A stretch of 64,000 bases of DNA from Gordonia tangerina. GTDB lineage: Bacteria; Actinomycetota; Actinomycetes; Mycobacteriales; Mycobacteriaceae. How positions within the stretch are numbered: position 1 is the first letter of the stretch; each line of letters begins with the position of its first letter. Shown here piece by piece: positions 56,986-64,000 of this stretch. Location of the stretch: assembly GCF_021556435.1 (NCBI RefSeq), contig NZ_JAKGCU010000002.1, positions 248,001 through 312,000 on the forward strand. Direction: 5' to 3'. Position numbers and translations under genes: made by a program. Under the pieces are notes generated by a model. That model was not told the DNA's origin, did no database searches, and saw only the letters and a list, made by a program, of their open reading frames with translations.

Positions 56986-58170
56986 TCAGCTGACCGTGAC
57001 GACCGGTGAACCCGCTTCCCTGTCACCAGTGTCGCCTGATTCACCCGCGATCCGCAGCGCTTCTTCGATCAACGTCTCCACGATCTGCGCCTCCGGCACG
57101 GTCTTGATGACCTCACCCTTCACGAAGATCTGTCCCTTGCCGTTGCCCGACGCGACACCGAGATCGGCCTCACGGGCCTCGCCCGGCCCGTTCACGACGC
57201 AACCCATGACGGCCACCCGCAGCGGCACCTCCATACCCTCGAGGCCGGCGGTCACCTCATCGGCGAGTTTGTACACGTCGACCTGGGCGCGCCCGCACGA
57301 CGGACACGACACGATCTCGAGCTTGCGCGGACGAAGGTTGAGCGACTGCAGGATCGCGTCGCCCACCTTGATCTCCTCGGCGGGCGGCGCCGACAACGAG
57401 ACCCGGATGGTGTCGCCGATCCCCTCGGCCAGCAGCGCCCCGAAGGCGACCGACGACTTGATGGTGCCCTGGAATGCGGGTCCTGCCTCGGTTACTCCGA
57501 GATGCAGCGGGTAGTCGCACTGCGCGGCGAGCTGTCGGTAGGCCTCCACCATGATCACCGGGTCGTTGTGCTTGACCGAGATCTTGATGTCGCCGAAACC
57601 GTGCTCCTCGAAGAGCCCGGCTTCCCAGAGCGCGGACTCGACGAGTGCCTCGGGAGTCGCCTTGCCGTACTTCTGCATGATGCGTTTGTCCAGCGAGCCG
57701 GCGTTGACCCCGATGCGGATGGGGATGCCGGCGGCGCCGGCGGCCTGCGCGACCTCTTTGACGCGGCCGTCGAATTCCTTGATGTTGCCGGGATTGACGC
57801 GCACGGCCGCGCAACCGGCGTCGATCGCCGCGAAGATGTACTTCGGCTGGAAGTGGATATCGGCGATCACCGGGATCTTCGATTTCTTGGCGATGATCGG
57901 CAGCGCTTCGGCGTCCTCGGGGCGTGGGCACGCGACGCGCACGATGTCACAGCCGGAGGCGGTGAGTTCGGCGATCTGTTGCAGGGTCGCGTTGATGTCG
58001 TGGGTCTTGGTGGTGGTCATCGACTGCACCGAGATCGGGTGGTCGCTGCCGACGCCGACCGAACCGACCTGGATCTGGCGCGTCGTGCGGCGCGGGGCCA
58101 GCACCGGCGGCGGTGGGGCGGGCATGCCGAGCCCGACTTGAATCGGGTCGGACGATGTGGGGGCGTTCAT
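56986..58170 (-). CDS. ispG: 4-hydroxy-3-methylbut-2-enyl-diphosphate synthase
   Basis: A 394-residue [4Fe-4S] enzyme of the MEP isoprenoid pathway. The cluster ligands Cys289, Cys292 (SCPSCGRAQ) and Cys324 plus Glu331 ([10 protein letters not shown]) are present, on a TIM-barrel N-domain. ATG 58170, preceded by GAGGTG at seven bases, is preferred to GTG 58179. It shares an operon with rip1 and dxr, so two MEP enzymes flank a membrane protease. Confidence 0.96.
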   Translation of the reverse strand: MNAPTSSDPIQVGLGMPAPPPPVLAPRRTTRQIQVGSVGVGSDHPISVQSMTTTKTHDINATLQQIAELTASGCDIVRVACPRPEDAEALPIIAKKSKIPVIADIHFQPKYIFAAIDAGCAAVRVNPGNIKEFDGRVKEVAQAAGAAGIPIRIGVNAGSLDKRIMQKYGKATPEALVESALWEAGLFEEHGFGDIKISVKHNDPVIMVEAYRQLAAQCDYPLHLGVTEAGPAFQGTIKSSVAFGALLAEGIGDTIRVSLSAPPAEEIKVGDAILQSLNLRPRKLEIVSCPSCGRAQVDVYKLADEVTAGLEGMEVPLRVAVMGCVVNGPGEAREADLGVASGNGKGQIFVKGEVIKTVPEAQIVETLIEEALRIAGESGDTGDREAGSPVVTVS

Positions 58171-58233
58171 CTCGTTCACCTCGTCTGTAAGGAGATCTTG
58201 ATGGGGCTGTGGTCGTGGGTCATACGGGTGTGG

Positions 58234-59463
58234 TCAGAAGATCTTGATGGGGTTGATGATGTCGGCGGTCAGTGTCAACACCATGAATCCACCCATGACG
58301 ACGACGACCGCGTAGGTGATCGGCATCAATTTCAGGTAGTCGACCGGTCCGGCGGCCGCCCGCCCGAACCAGCGGCGCACGGTGTTTCGCCCCTTCTCGT
58401 AGCCGACTATGGCCATGTGCCCGCCGTCGAGCGGCAGCAGCGGCACCAGGTTGAACAGGCCGAGGAAGAAGTTGATGCTGATCAGCAGCATCAGGAACAT
58501 GCTCCAGGCACCACGTTCGGCAGCCTGCCCGCCCATCACCGATGCACCGTAGACGCTCACCGGGGTGTCGGCCGCGCGCTCACCGCCGGTCACCGCGGTC
58601 CACAGTGCGCTGACCTTCGACGGCAGTGACAACAGGGCGTCCCAGGTGGCCACGAACAGGTCGCCGGTGAACACGAACGCACCGGGGATGACAGCGAGAC
58701 CGTCGTAGTGGGTGAGCGCGGGCGGCGGCGAGAAGGTGATGCCGACCTTGCGGGTCTGCTCGGTGGTCGTGGTGCCGTCGGACTGGTTGATCACCACGGT
58801 CGACGGTTGCGGATCGAGGGTCATGTCGACCGATTGGCCGGCCCGGTCGACCGTGAGCGCGACCGGTCCCGTCGCCTCGGTGATCAGCGTCGACACCTCG
58901 GAGTAGTCGGAGACGGATTGGCCGTTGACGGCCACGATGGTGTCGCCGGCCTGCATACCCGCAGCCCCCGCCGGCCCCGTCCCCGAACAGGGCGTCGACA
59001 CTGGCTCGGCGTCGGCGGAGTAGGTGGTCTGGTCTGGTACGCAGGTGACCTGCGAGACGGTGGCCGGTACGGGATCCTGGCTGATGTTCGGCAGCCCCCA
59101 GATGGCTCCGACGACCACCACCAGCGCGAAGCCGAGGATGAAGTTCTGCGCGGGCCCCGCGAACAGCACGACGAGCCGCTTCCACGGCTTCTGCAGGTAC
59201 ATGGCGCGCGGCCGGTCTTCGTCGGCGATCTCGTCATACGGGGTCATACCGGCGATGTCGCAGAAACCGCCCAGCGGCAGTGCCTTGATCCCGTATTCCG
59301 TCTCGCCCTTGCGCGTGGACCACACCGTGGGGCCGAAGCCGACGAAGTAGCGGCGCACCTTCATGCCGGTCGCCTGTGCCGCCCACATGTGACCGCACTC
59401 ATGCCAGGCCACCGACAACAGCAGCGCCGCGGCGAACAGCACCACGCCGAGGGCGAAACTCAC
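58234..59463 (-). CDS. rip1: Site-2 intramembrane metalloprotease Rip1 (RseP, M50)
   Basis: A 409-residue polytopic zinc protease that cuts anti-sigma factors and other membrane substrates. The zinc motif is His21-Glu-Cys-Gly-His25 in transmembrane helix 1; [13 protein letters not shown] follows. A PDZ domain lies at about residues 150-260, and the LDGGH-type motif ([11 protein letters not shown]) supplies the third zinc ligand. Start GTG 59463 overlaps the dxr stop (GTGA). M. tuberculosis Rv2869c is the counterpart. Confidence 0.93.
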   Translation of the reverse strand: MSFALGVVLFAAALLLSVAWHECGHMWAAQATGMKVRRYFVGFGPTVWSTRKGETEYGIKALPLGGFCDIAGMTPYDEIADEDRPRAMYLQKPWKRLVVLFAGPAQNFILGFALVVVVGAIWGLPNISQDPVPATVSQVTCVPDQTTYSADAEPVSTPCSGTGPAGAAGMQAGDTIVAVNGQSVSDYSEVSTLITEATGPVALTVDRAGQSVDMTLDPQPSTVVINQSDGTTTTEQTRKVGITFSPPPALTHYDGLAVIPGAFVFTGDLFVATWDALLSLPSKVSALWTAVTGGERAADTPVSVYGASVMGGQAAERGAWSMFLMLLISINFFLGLFNLVPLLPLDGGHMAIVGYEKGRNTVRRWFGRAAAGPVDYLKLMPITYAVVVVMGGFMVLTLTADIINPIKIF

Positions 59464-60635
59464 TGATTCACTCCATCCGAATATGCCGTGACCAGACGCG
59501 ATGCCTGTGCGCGTGCCCACTGGTCTGCGGCCAAGACGTCCTCCACAGTACCTGGCTGCGCACGCCACTGATCGGCCTCGCCGAGCACCTCACCGATGAT
59601 CTCGACGATGCGCGGAAACCGGATGGCGCCGGCGAAGAAACCCGCGGCGGCCGCTTCGTTCGCGGCGTTGTACACCGCGGTCAGCGAACCGCCGCCGCGT
59701 CCGGCCTCGCGGGCCAGATCGATGGCCCTGAACACTGTGGTGTCGACGGGTTCGAAGGTCCAGGCGGATGCGGTGGAGAAATCGCACGCCGTCGACGAGC
59801 CGGGCACCCTGTCCGGCCAACCCAGCGCCAGCGCTATCGGCAGTTTCATCGACGGCGGGGACGCCTTGGCGATGGTCGCTCCGTCGACGAAGGTCACCAT
59901 CGAATGCACGATCGACTGTCGGTGCACGGTGACGTCGATGCGGTCGTAGTCGACGCCGAACAGCAGGTGCGCCTCGATGACCTCGAGTGCCTTGTTGACC
60001 AGGGTCGCAGAATTGAGGGTGATCATCGGACCCATCGACCAGGTGGGATGGTGACCGGCCTGCTCCGGGGTCACGTCGAGGAGGGCTTCCCGGGTCCAGC
60101 CAAAAAAAGGACCACCCGAAGCGGTGAGCACGAGGCGGTCGACCTCCGCGGCGGTGCCGCCACGCAGGCACTGGGCGATGGCCGAGTGCTCGGAGTCGAC
60201 GGGGAGGATCTGCCCGGGTGCCGCCGCATCGAGGACCAGCGATCCGCCGGCGACCAGCGACTCCTTGTTGGCCAACGCGAGGCGGGCCCCGGTCCGCAGC
60301 GCAACCAGGCTGGGTCGAAGCCCGATCGAGCCCACCACGGCGTTGAGCACCACGTCGGAGTCCACCGAGGCGATGAGGTCGCACATCGCGTCGGCGCCGC
60401 CCAACACCGTCGAGCCGAGGTCGTCGGACAGGGTCCGCGCGGCAGCCGGGTCCGCGACGGCCAACCGATCCGCAGAGACCCCGAATGCGCGGGCCTGCTC
60501 ACGCAGGAGATCGAGGTTGCCGCCCCCGGCGCCGAGTCCCACGACCTGGAACCGCTCGGGATGCTCGGCGATCACCTCGAGGGCTTGGACGCCGATAGAG
60601 CCGGTCGAGCCGAGGATGAGTACGCGCGTCGTCAC
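59460..60635 (-). CDS. dxr: 1-deoxy-D-xylulose-5-phosphate reductoisomerase
   Basis: A 391-residue NADPH-dependent enzyme making MEP from DXP, the committed isoprenoid step and target of fosmidomycin. The NADPH motif is [11 protein letters not shown]; the metal/substrate motifs are [23 protein letters not shown] and TASGGPF. The start is GTG 60635; a longer frame to 60905 overlaps the puuE gene and is rejected. It is the first gene of dxr-rip1-ispG. Confidence 0.95.
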   Translation of the reverse strand: MTTRVLILGSTGSIGVQALEVIAEHPERFQVVGLGAGGGNLDLLREQARAFGVSADRLAVADPAAARTLSDDLGSTVLGGADAMCDLIASVDSDVVLNAVVGSIGLRPSLVALRTGARLALANKESLVAGGSLVLDAAAPGQILPVDSEHSAIAQCLRGGTAAEVDRLVLTASGGPFFGWTREALLDVTPEQAGHHPTWSMGPMITLNSATLVNKALEVIEAHLLFGVDYDRIDVTVHRQSIVHSMVTFVDGATIAKASPPSMKLPIALALGWPDRVPGSSTACDFSTASAWTFEPVDTTVFRAIDLAREAGRGGGSLTAVYNAANEAAAAGFFAGAIRFPRIVEIIGEVLGEADQWRAQPGTVEDVLAADQWARAQASRLVTAYSDGVNQ

Positions 60636-60699
60636 CGGGCCATTGTCCCGCTTCGATCGACTGTGCCCCAAATCCCGCGGAGTGGGTCCGCCGCCGCGG

Positions 60700-61656
60700 T
60701 CAGCTCGGTGGATGCACCGACCGCCAGTGCTCGGCGATGTCGATGCGCCGGGGGATCCAGACGCCTTCGTGTGACTGGATGTGATCGAGGAAACGTTCGA
60801 GCGCGGCGAGGCGAGCCGGACGGCCGACGAGACGACAGTGCAACCCGACCGACAGCATCTTGGGTGCGCCCTCGACGCCTTCGCGGTAAAGGACGTCGAA
60901 GGCATCTCGCAGGTGGGTGAAGAACTGCTCGCCCGACGGGAAACCGCCCGGTGAGGCGAATCGCATGTCGTTGGTGTCCAAGGTGTAGGGCACCACCAGG
61001 TGGTCGACGAGCCGCTCGCCGCGACGCACCTTCACCCAGTAGGGCAGATCGTCGGCATAGCTGTCGGAGTCGTAGACGAATCCGCCTTGCTCGACGACGA
61101 GCTGGCGGGTGTTGGGCGAATCGCGGCCGGTGTACCAGCCCAGCGGTCGTTGTCCGGTGATCTCGGTCAACAGCTCGATACCCGCCTGCATGTGCTCGCG
61201 TTCGATGTGGGTGTCGACGAGCTGATAACTGAGCCATCGGTACCCGTGACAGGCGATCTCGTCGCCGCGTTCGACGAATGCGGCGGCGGCATCGGGGTTA
61301 CGGGCCATCGCCTGGGCGACCGCGAAGATCGTCAGCGGCAACTGACGCCGTCCGAAGGTGCGCAGGATGCGCCACACGCCGGCCCGCGATCCGTACTCGT
61401 AGAGCGACTCCATGCTCATGTGCCGGTTCGGGAATGCCTGCGCACCGATCATCTCCGAGAGGAATGTCTCGCTGGCCCGATCGTTCTCGAGGACGTTGTT
61501 CTCCGAGCCCTCCTCGTAGTTGAGGACGAACTGCACCGCGATCTTCGCCCCGCCCGGCCACTGCGGATCCGGCGGCGCGGCACCGTAACCGATCATGTCG
61601 CGGGGGTAGTTCTCGCCGCGGTAGTCGGCCAGCTTTCGGTGCGGGGTGTCGGACAT
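60700..61656 (-). CDS. Polysaccharide-deacetylase-fold amidohydrolase, PuuE allantoinase type
   Basis: A 318-residue NodB-fold protein of the PuuE group (cofactor-independent allantoinase family). [31 protein letters not shown] and [14 protein letters not shown] are the diagnostic blocks. Family members act on allantoin in purine breakdown, but no other ureide genes are nearby, so a related C-N hydrolase activity is possible. The ATG at 61656 has no strong SD. Confidence 0.85.
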   Translation of the reverse strand: MSDTPHRKLADYRGENYPRDMIGYGAAPPDPQWPGGAKIAVQFVLNYEEGSENNVLENDRASETFLSEMIGAQAFPNRHMSMESLYEYGSRAGVWRILRTFGRRQLPLTIFAVAQAMARNPDAAAAFVERGDEIACHGYRWLSYQLVDTHIEREHMQAGIELLTEITGQRPLGWYTGRDSPNTRQLVVEQGGFVYDSDSYADDLPYWVKVRRGERLVDHLVVPYTLDTNDMRFASPGGFPSGEQFFTHLRDAFDVLYREGVEGAPKMLSVGLHCRLVGRPARLAALERFLDHIQSHEGVWIPRRIDIAEHWRSVHPPS

Positions 61657-61806
61657 GGCGGCATTGTTTCACCCCGACGGGGTCTGCGCGTGGTGGCGCC
61701 GCGCCGCCATCGGCGCCCTACCGTTATGCTTGTCGCGTACTACTACCGGTCGTCAGACTTCTGACCGCCGGCACGCAGCGACCGGCACGCACAGTGAGGA
61801 GCCACC

Positions 61807-62070
61807 GTGGCAAGCACCGAGGTTGAGCAGATCGACACCGGCTGGGTTCGCGAGCCCGCGGATGCGCCGTCGGCCCGCTTCGGGTGGCACGGACAAGCCC
61901 GCAAGACGTTCATGATCGCCGGATGGTTCTGCGTGTTCGCCCTGCTGGCGATGTTCATCGGTAACCACACCGGCCACGTCGAGGACATCTACCTCGCCGC
62001 ATTCGCCGCCGTTCTCGCGTTCTTCCTACTCAAGCCGATCTGGACCAGCCGCGGTCGTTGGAAGAACTGA
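61807..62070 (+). CDS. Small membrane protein DUF2631 (Rv2876-like)
   Basis: An 87-residue protein with two predicted helices (FMIAGWFCVFALLAMFIG and IYLAAFAAVLAFFLLKP) and a charged SRGRWKN tail. The family is confined to actinobacteria and is of unknown function. The start is GTG 61807 with GAGGAG upstream. It is convergent with rlmN, six bases apart. Confidence 0.82.
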   Translation: MASTEVEQIDTGWVREPADAPSARFGWHGQARKTFMIAGWFCVFALLAMFIGNHTGHVEDIYLAAFAAVLAFFLLKPIWTSRGRWKN

Positions 62071-62076
62071 CGCCGG

Positions 62077-63183
62077 TCAGCGTTCTCCGGCGGCCAACTG
62101 GCCGCAGGCTGCGGCGATCTCCTGGCCGCGGGTGTCCCGGACGGTGCACGACACACCCTGTTCCCGTACCCGCCTGACGAATTCGCGCTCCACCGGCTTC
62201 GGGCTCGCATCCCATTCGGACCCCGGTGTGGGATTCAACGGGATCAGATTCACGTGGACCAGCGATCCCAGTGCCCGACGCAACTTCTCCCCCAGCATGT
62301 CCGCTCGCCACGGCTGATCGTTGACGTCGCGGATCAGGGCGTACTCGATCGAGACACGACGGCCGGTGGTGTCGGCGTAGTAGCGCGCCGCGTCCAGCAC
62401 CTCGGCCACCGACCATCGGTTGTTGACCGGCACCAGCGTGTCGCGCAGTTCGTCGTCGGGTGTGTGCAGCGACACCGCGAGCGTCACCGCCAACCCCTCG
62501 TCGGCCAGGCGTCGGATCGACGGGGCCAGTCCGACCGTGGAGACGGTGACCGATCGCGCGGAGATCCCGAGTCCGTCGGGCACCGGCGAGGTGATCTGCC
62601 GCACCGCACTGACCACGCGCTTGTAGTTTGCCAGCGGCTCACCCATACCCATGAAGACGACGTTCGACAGCCGGCCCGGTTCCCCGAACTCCCCGTCGCG
62701 CAATGCGCGCGCTGCCGCACGCACCTGGTCGACGATCTCGGCGGTCGACAGATTGCGGTCCAGACCGCCCTGTCCGGTCGCGCAGAACGGGCATGCCATG
62801 CCGCAACCGGCCTGACTCGAGATGCACAGTGTGTTGCGATCGGAGTAGCGCATCAGCACGCTCTCGAGCAGAGTGCCGTCGTGCAGTCGCCATAACGTCT
62901 TGCGGGTGTCGCCGTCGTCGCAGGCGATGTGGCGCACCGGCGACAGCAGCGGCGGGAAGAGATTCTGCCCGACGGCATCGCGGGCCGCCGACGGCAGATC
63001 GGTCATTTCGGCCACATCACCGTTGAGTCGGCCGAAGTACTGCCGGGCCAACTGATTTGCGCGGAACTTCGGCAGACCGAGTGCGGAGAGCGCGGTCACC
63101 CGGCCTGCGGTGTCCAGGTCGGCGAAGTGGGTGGGCGGACGCCCGCGCTTGGGCGCGTCGAACACGAGCGGCAATGACGTCAT
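62077..63183 (-). CDS. rlmN: Dual-specificity 23S rRNA/tRNA adenine-C2 methyltransferase RlmN
   Basis: A 368-residue radical-SAM enzyme that methylates A2503 of 23S rRNA and A37 of some tRNAs. The radical SAM cluster is Cys127-x3-Cys131-x2-Cys134 (CGMACPFC); the catalytic Cys is in the C-terminal SCTVRDTRG. Starts considered are ATG 63183 and ATG 63204; the first gives the family N-terminus. Neither has an SD, so leaderless translation is possible. It is divergent from the LapA gene with 30 bases between. Confidence 0.95.
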   Translation of the reverse strand: MTSLPLVFDAPKRGRPPTHFADLDTAGRVTALSALGLPKFRANQLARQYFGRLNGDVAEMTDLPSAARDAVGQNLFPPLLSPVRHIACDDGDTRKTLWRLHDGTLLESVLMRYSDRNTLCISSQAGCGMACPFCATGQGGLDRNLSTAEIVDQVRAAARALRDGEFGEPGRLSNVVFMGMGEPLANYKRVVSAVRQITSPVPDGLGISARSVTVSTVGLAPSIRRLADEGLAVTLAVSLHTPDDELRDTLVPVNNRWSVAEVLDAARYYADTTGRRVSIEYALIRDVNDQPWRADMLGEKLRRALGSLVHVNLIPLNPTPGSEWDASPKPVEREFVRRVREQGVSCTVRDTRGQEIAAACGQLAAGER

Positions 63184-63213
63184 ACCGTTATTGTCGCATG
63201 TCATGATGGCTGT

Positions 63214-63600
63214 ATGACGACACCGGATCCGCAGCCGCACCGGCCCGTCGGCGCGGGCGAGCCGATCGAGCATCCCACCACGCCGGAGCCCGACGGCGAG
63301 CATCAGGCGCTGTTGGCCGAGCGCGATGAGCTGCGCACCAAGATCAAGAAGGTGGAGCACACCCGGACTCGGGCGACGTTCTACGGTCTGGTGATCGGCG
63401 CCGTGATCACCATCCTGCTGCTCATCTTCATCCTGCAGAACCTGGAGAGCCAGACGATCATGCTGATCTTCTGGGAGGTCAACCTGCCGCTCGGGGTGAG
63501 TCTGCTGATCGCCGCCATCGCCGGTGCGTTGATCGTGGCGTTCGCGGGCGGGCTCCGCATGCTGCAGCTCAGCCGGGCGTTGAAAAAGGCCAAACGCTGA
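63214..63600 (+). CDS. LapA-domain membrane protein (DUF1049)
   Basis: A 128-residue membrane protein. A Pro/Glu-rich cytoplasmic N-terminus (1-50, with a short charged coil [17 protein letters not shown]) precedes two transmembrane helices ([19 protein letters not shown] and [19 protein letters not shown]), the LapA layout. In other bacteria LapA helps assemble lipopolysaccharide or exists as an uncharacterised membrane protein; the role here is unknown. No SD precedes the ATG. Confidence 0.82.
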   Translation: MTTPDPQPHRPVGAGEPIEHPTTPEPDGEHQALLAERDELRTKIKKVEHTRTRATFYGLVIGAVITILLLIFILQNLESQTIMLIFWEVNLPLGVSLLIAAIAGALIVAFAGGLRMLQLSRALKKAKR

Positions 63601-63612
63601 CGACGGCGCTGC

Positions 63613-64000
63613 TCACAGCAACGCCGTCAACACCGCCCAGACGATGAAGGCCGACGGCAGCAGCGAATCGAGACGATCCATGATGCCGCCGTGGCCAGGC
63701 AACAGCGTACCCATGTCCTTGATTCCCAGGTCGCGCTTGACCTGAGATTCGACCAGGTCACCAAGGGTGGCGCAGACCACCAATACCGGCCCCAGGATCA
63801 TGCCGACCCACCAGTGGGCGTCGAGCAGGAACACCCCGCAACACACCGCTCCGCCCGTACCCACCAGGAACGACCCGACCAGGCCTTCCCAGCTCTTCTT
63901 CGGGCTGATCGCCGGCGCCATCGGATGTTTGCCGAACAGCACACCGAAGCCGTAGCCACCGACGTCGGAGCAGACCACCACCACCATCAGGGTCGCCACC
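63613..64000 (-). CDS. cdsA: Phosphatidate cytidylyltransferase, C-terminal part (cut by window edge)
   Basis: The last 128 residues of an integral membrane enzyme making CDP-diacylglycerol from phosphatidate and CTP. The CdsA signature SQVKRDLGIKD...LPGHGGIMDRLDS is intact at the C-terminus. The gene continues past the right edge, so its start cannot be seen. It is convergent with the LapA gene and follows rlmN as in M. tuberculosis. Confidence 0.93.
   Translation of the reverse strand, partial: VATLMVVVVCSDVGGYGFGVLFGKHPMAPAISPKKSWEGLVGSFLVGTGGAVCCGVFLLDAHWWVGMILGPVLVVCATLGDLVESQVKRDLGIKDMGTLLPGHGGIMDRLDSLLPSAFIVWAVLTALL

Overview
The window is high-GC actinobacterial chromosome from the Mycobacteriales (Corynebacteriales), most like Gordonia or a close relative. 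The grounds are gene order and content: dapB with its two small partners, ald/aldR, gpsI-rpsO-ribF, mntR, truB-pptT-pptH, dinF-nrnA-rbfA-infB-ylxR-nusA-rimP, proS-efpA-cysG, cobB-cobO-chelatase, mqo, mtr, mapB, pbp-lipo, ispG-rip1-dxr and rlmN-cdsA follow the Mycobacterium tuberculosis Rv2771c-Rv2881c order, with several blocks missing or rearranged. Mycothione reductase and the PptT/PptH pair also point to this order. No rRNA, tRNA, CRISPR array, prophage or complete insertion sequence was seen. Genus and species are inference.

Layout: 1-4088 is a four-gene coupled operon (nitroreductase, acyl-CoA ligase, TetR regulator, CaiB/racemase-type CoA enzyme) that looks catabolic. 4085-5632 is a 13E12-type DUF222/HNH protein. 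5859-7548 is dapB with two small genes. 7638-9370 is the aldR/ald divergon. 9371-9822 is a non-coding patch packed with repeats. 9823-12063 holds an NRDE protein and a CBS/nucleotidyltransferase protein. 12172-16270 holds pnp(gpsI), rpsO and ribF. 16430-17182 is mntR. 17209-20580 holds truB, pptT, pptH and a secreted lipase. 20624-28579 is a long translation and transcription-factor operon from rimP to a MATE exporter. 28738-29717 is a lipoprotein plus ferritin-like pair. 29855-35295 holds proS, yaaA, efpA and cysG.

Between cysG and cobB, which are neighbours in M. tuberculosis, sits an extra module (35378-39111): a small coupled ORF, a DesA-type acyl-ACP desaturase, and a DevR/DevS (DosR/DosS) pair. 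The DevS protein keeps the haem-ligating histidine, and a DevR-box-like palindrome lies in the promoter region shared by desA and devR. Here devR and devS are convergent rather than co-transcribed, and devS is translationally coupled to cobB. An oxygen sensor beside an oxygen-using desaturase is the most interesting arrangement in the window.

The right third contains cobB, cobO and a ChlI/ChlD-like chelatase, an acetyltransferase, mqo, a hydrolase-mtr pair, a cytosolic sulfite-oxidase-like molybdoprotein with a flavin reductase, mapB, a haem ABC transporter (hmuTUV) with an IdeR-like box, a penicillin-binding lipoprotein, an acetyltransferase, ispG-rip1-dxr, a puuE-like deacetylase, a DUF2631 protein, rlmN, a LapA-domain protein, and the 3' end of cdsA cut by the window edge. 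Many genes overlap by four bases (ATGA or GTGA), and most convergent pairs are separated by strong hairpins lacking a T-run.
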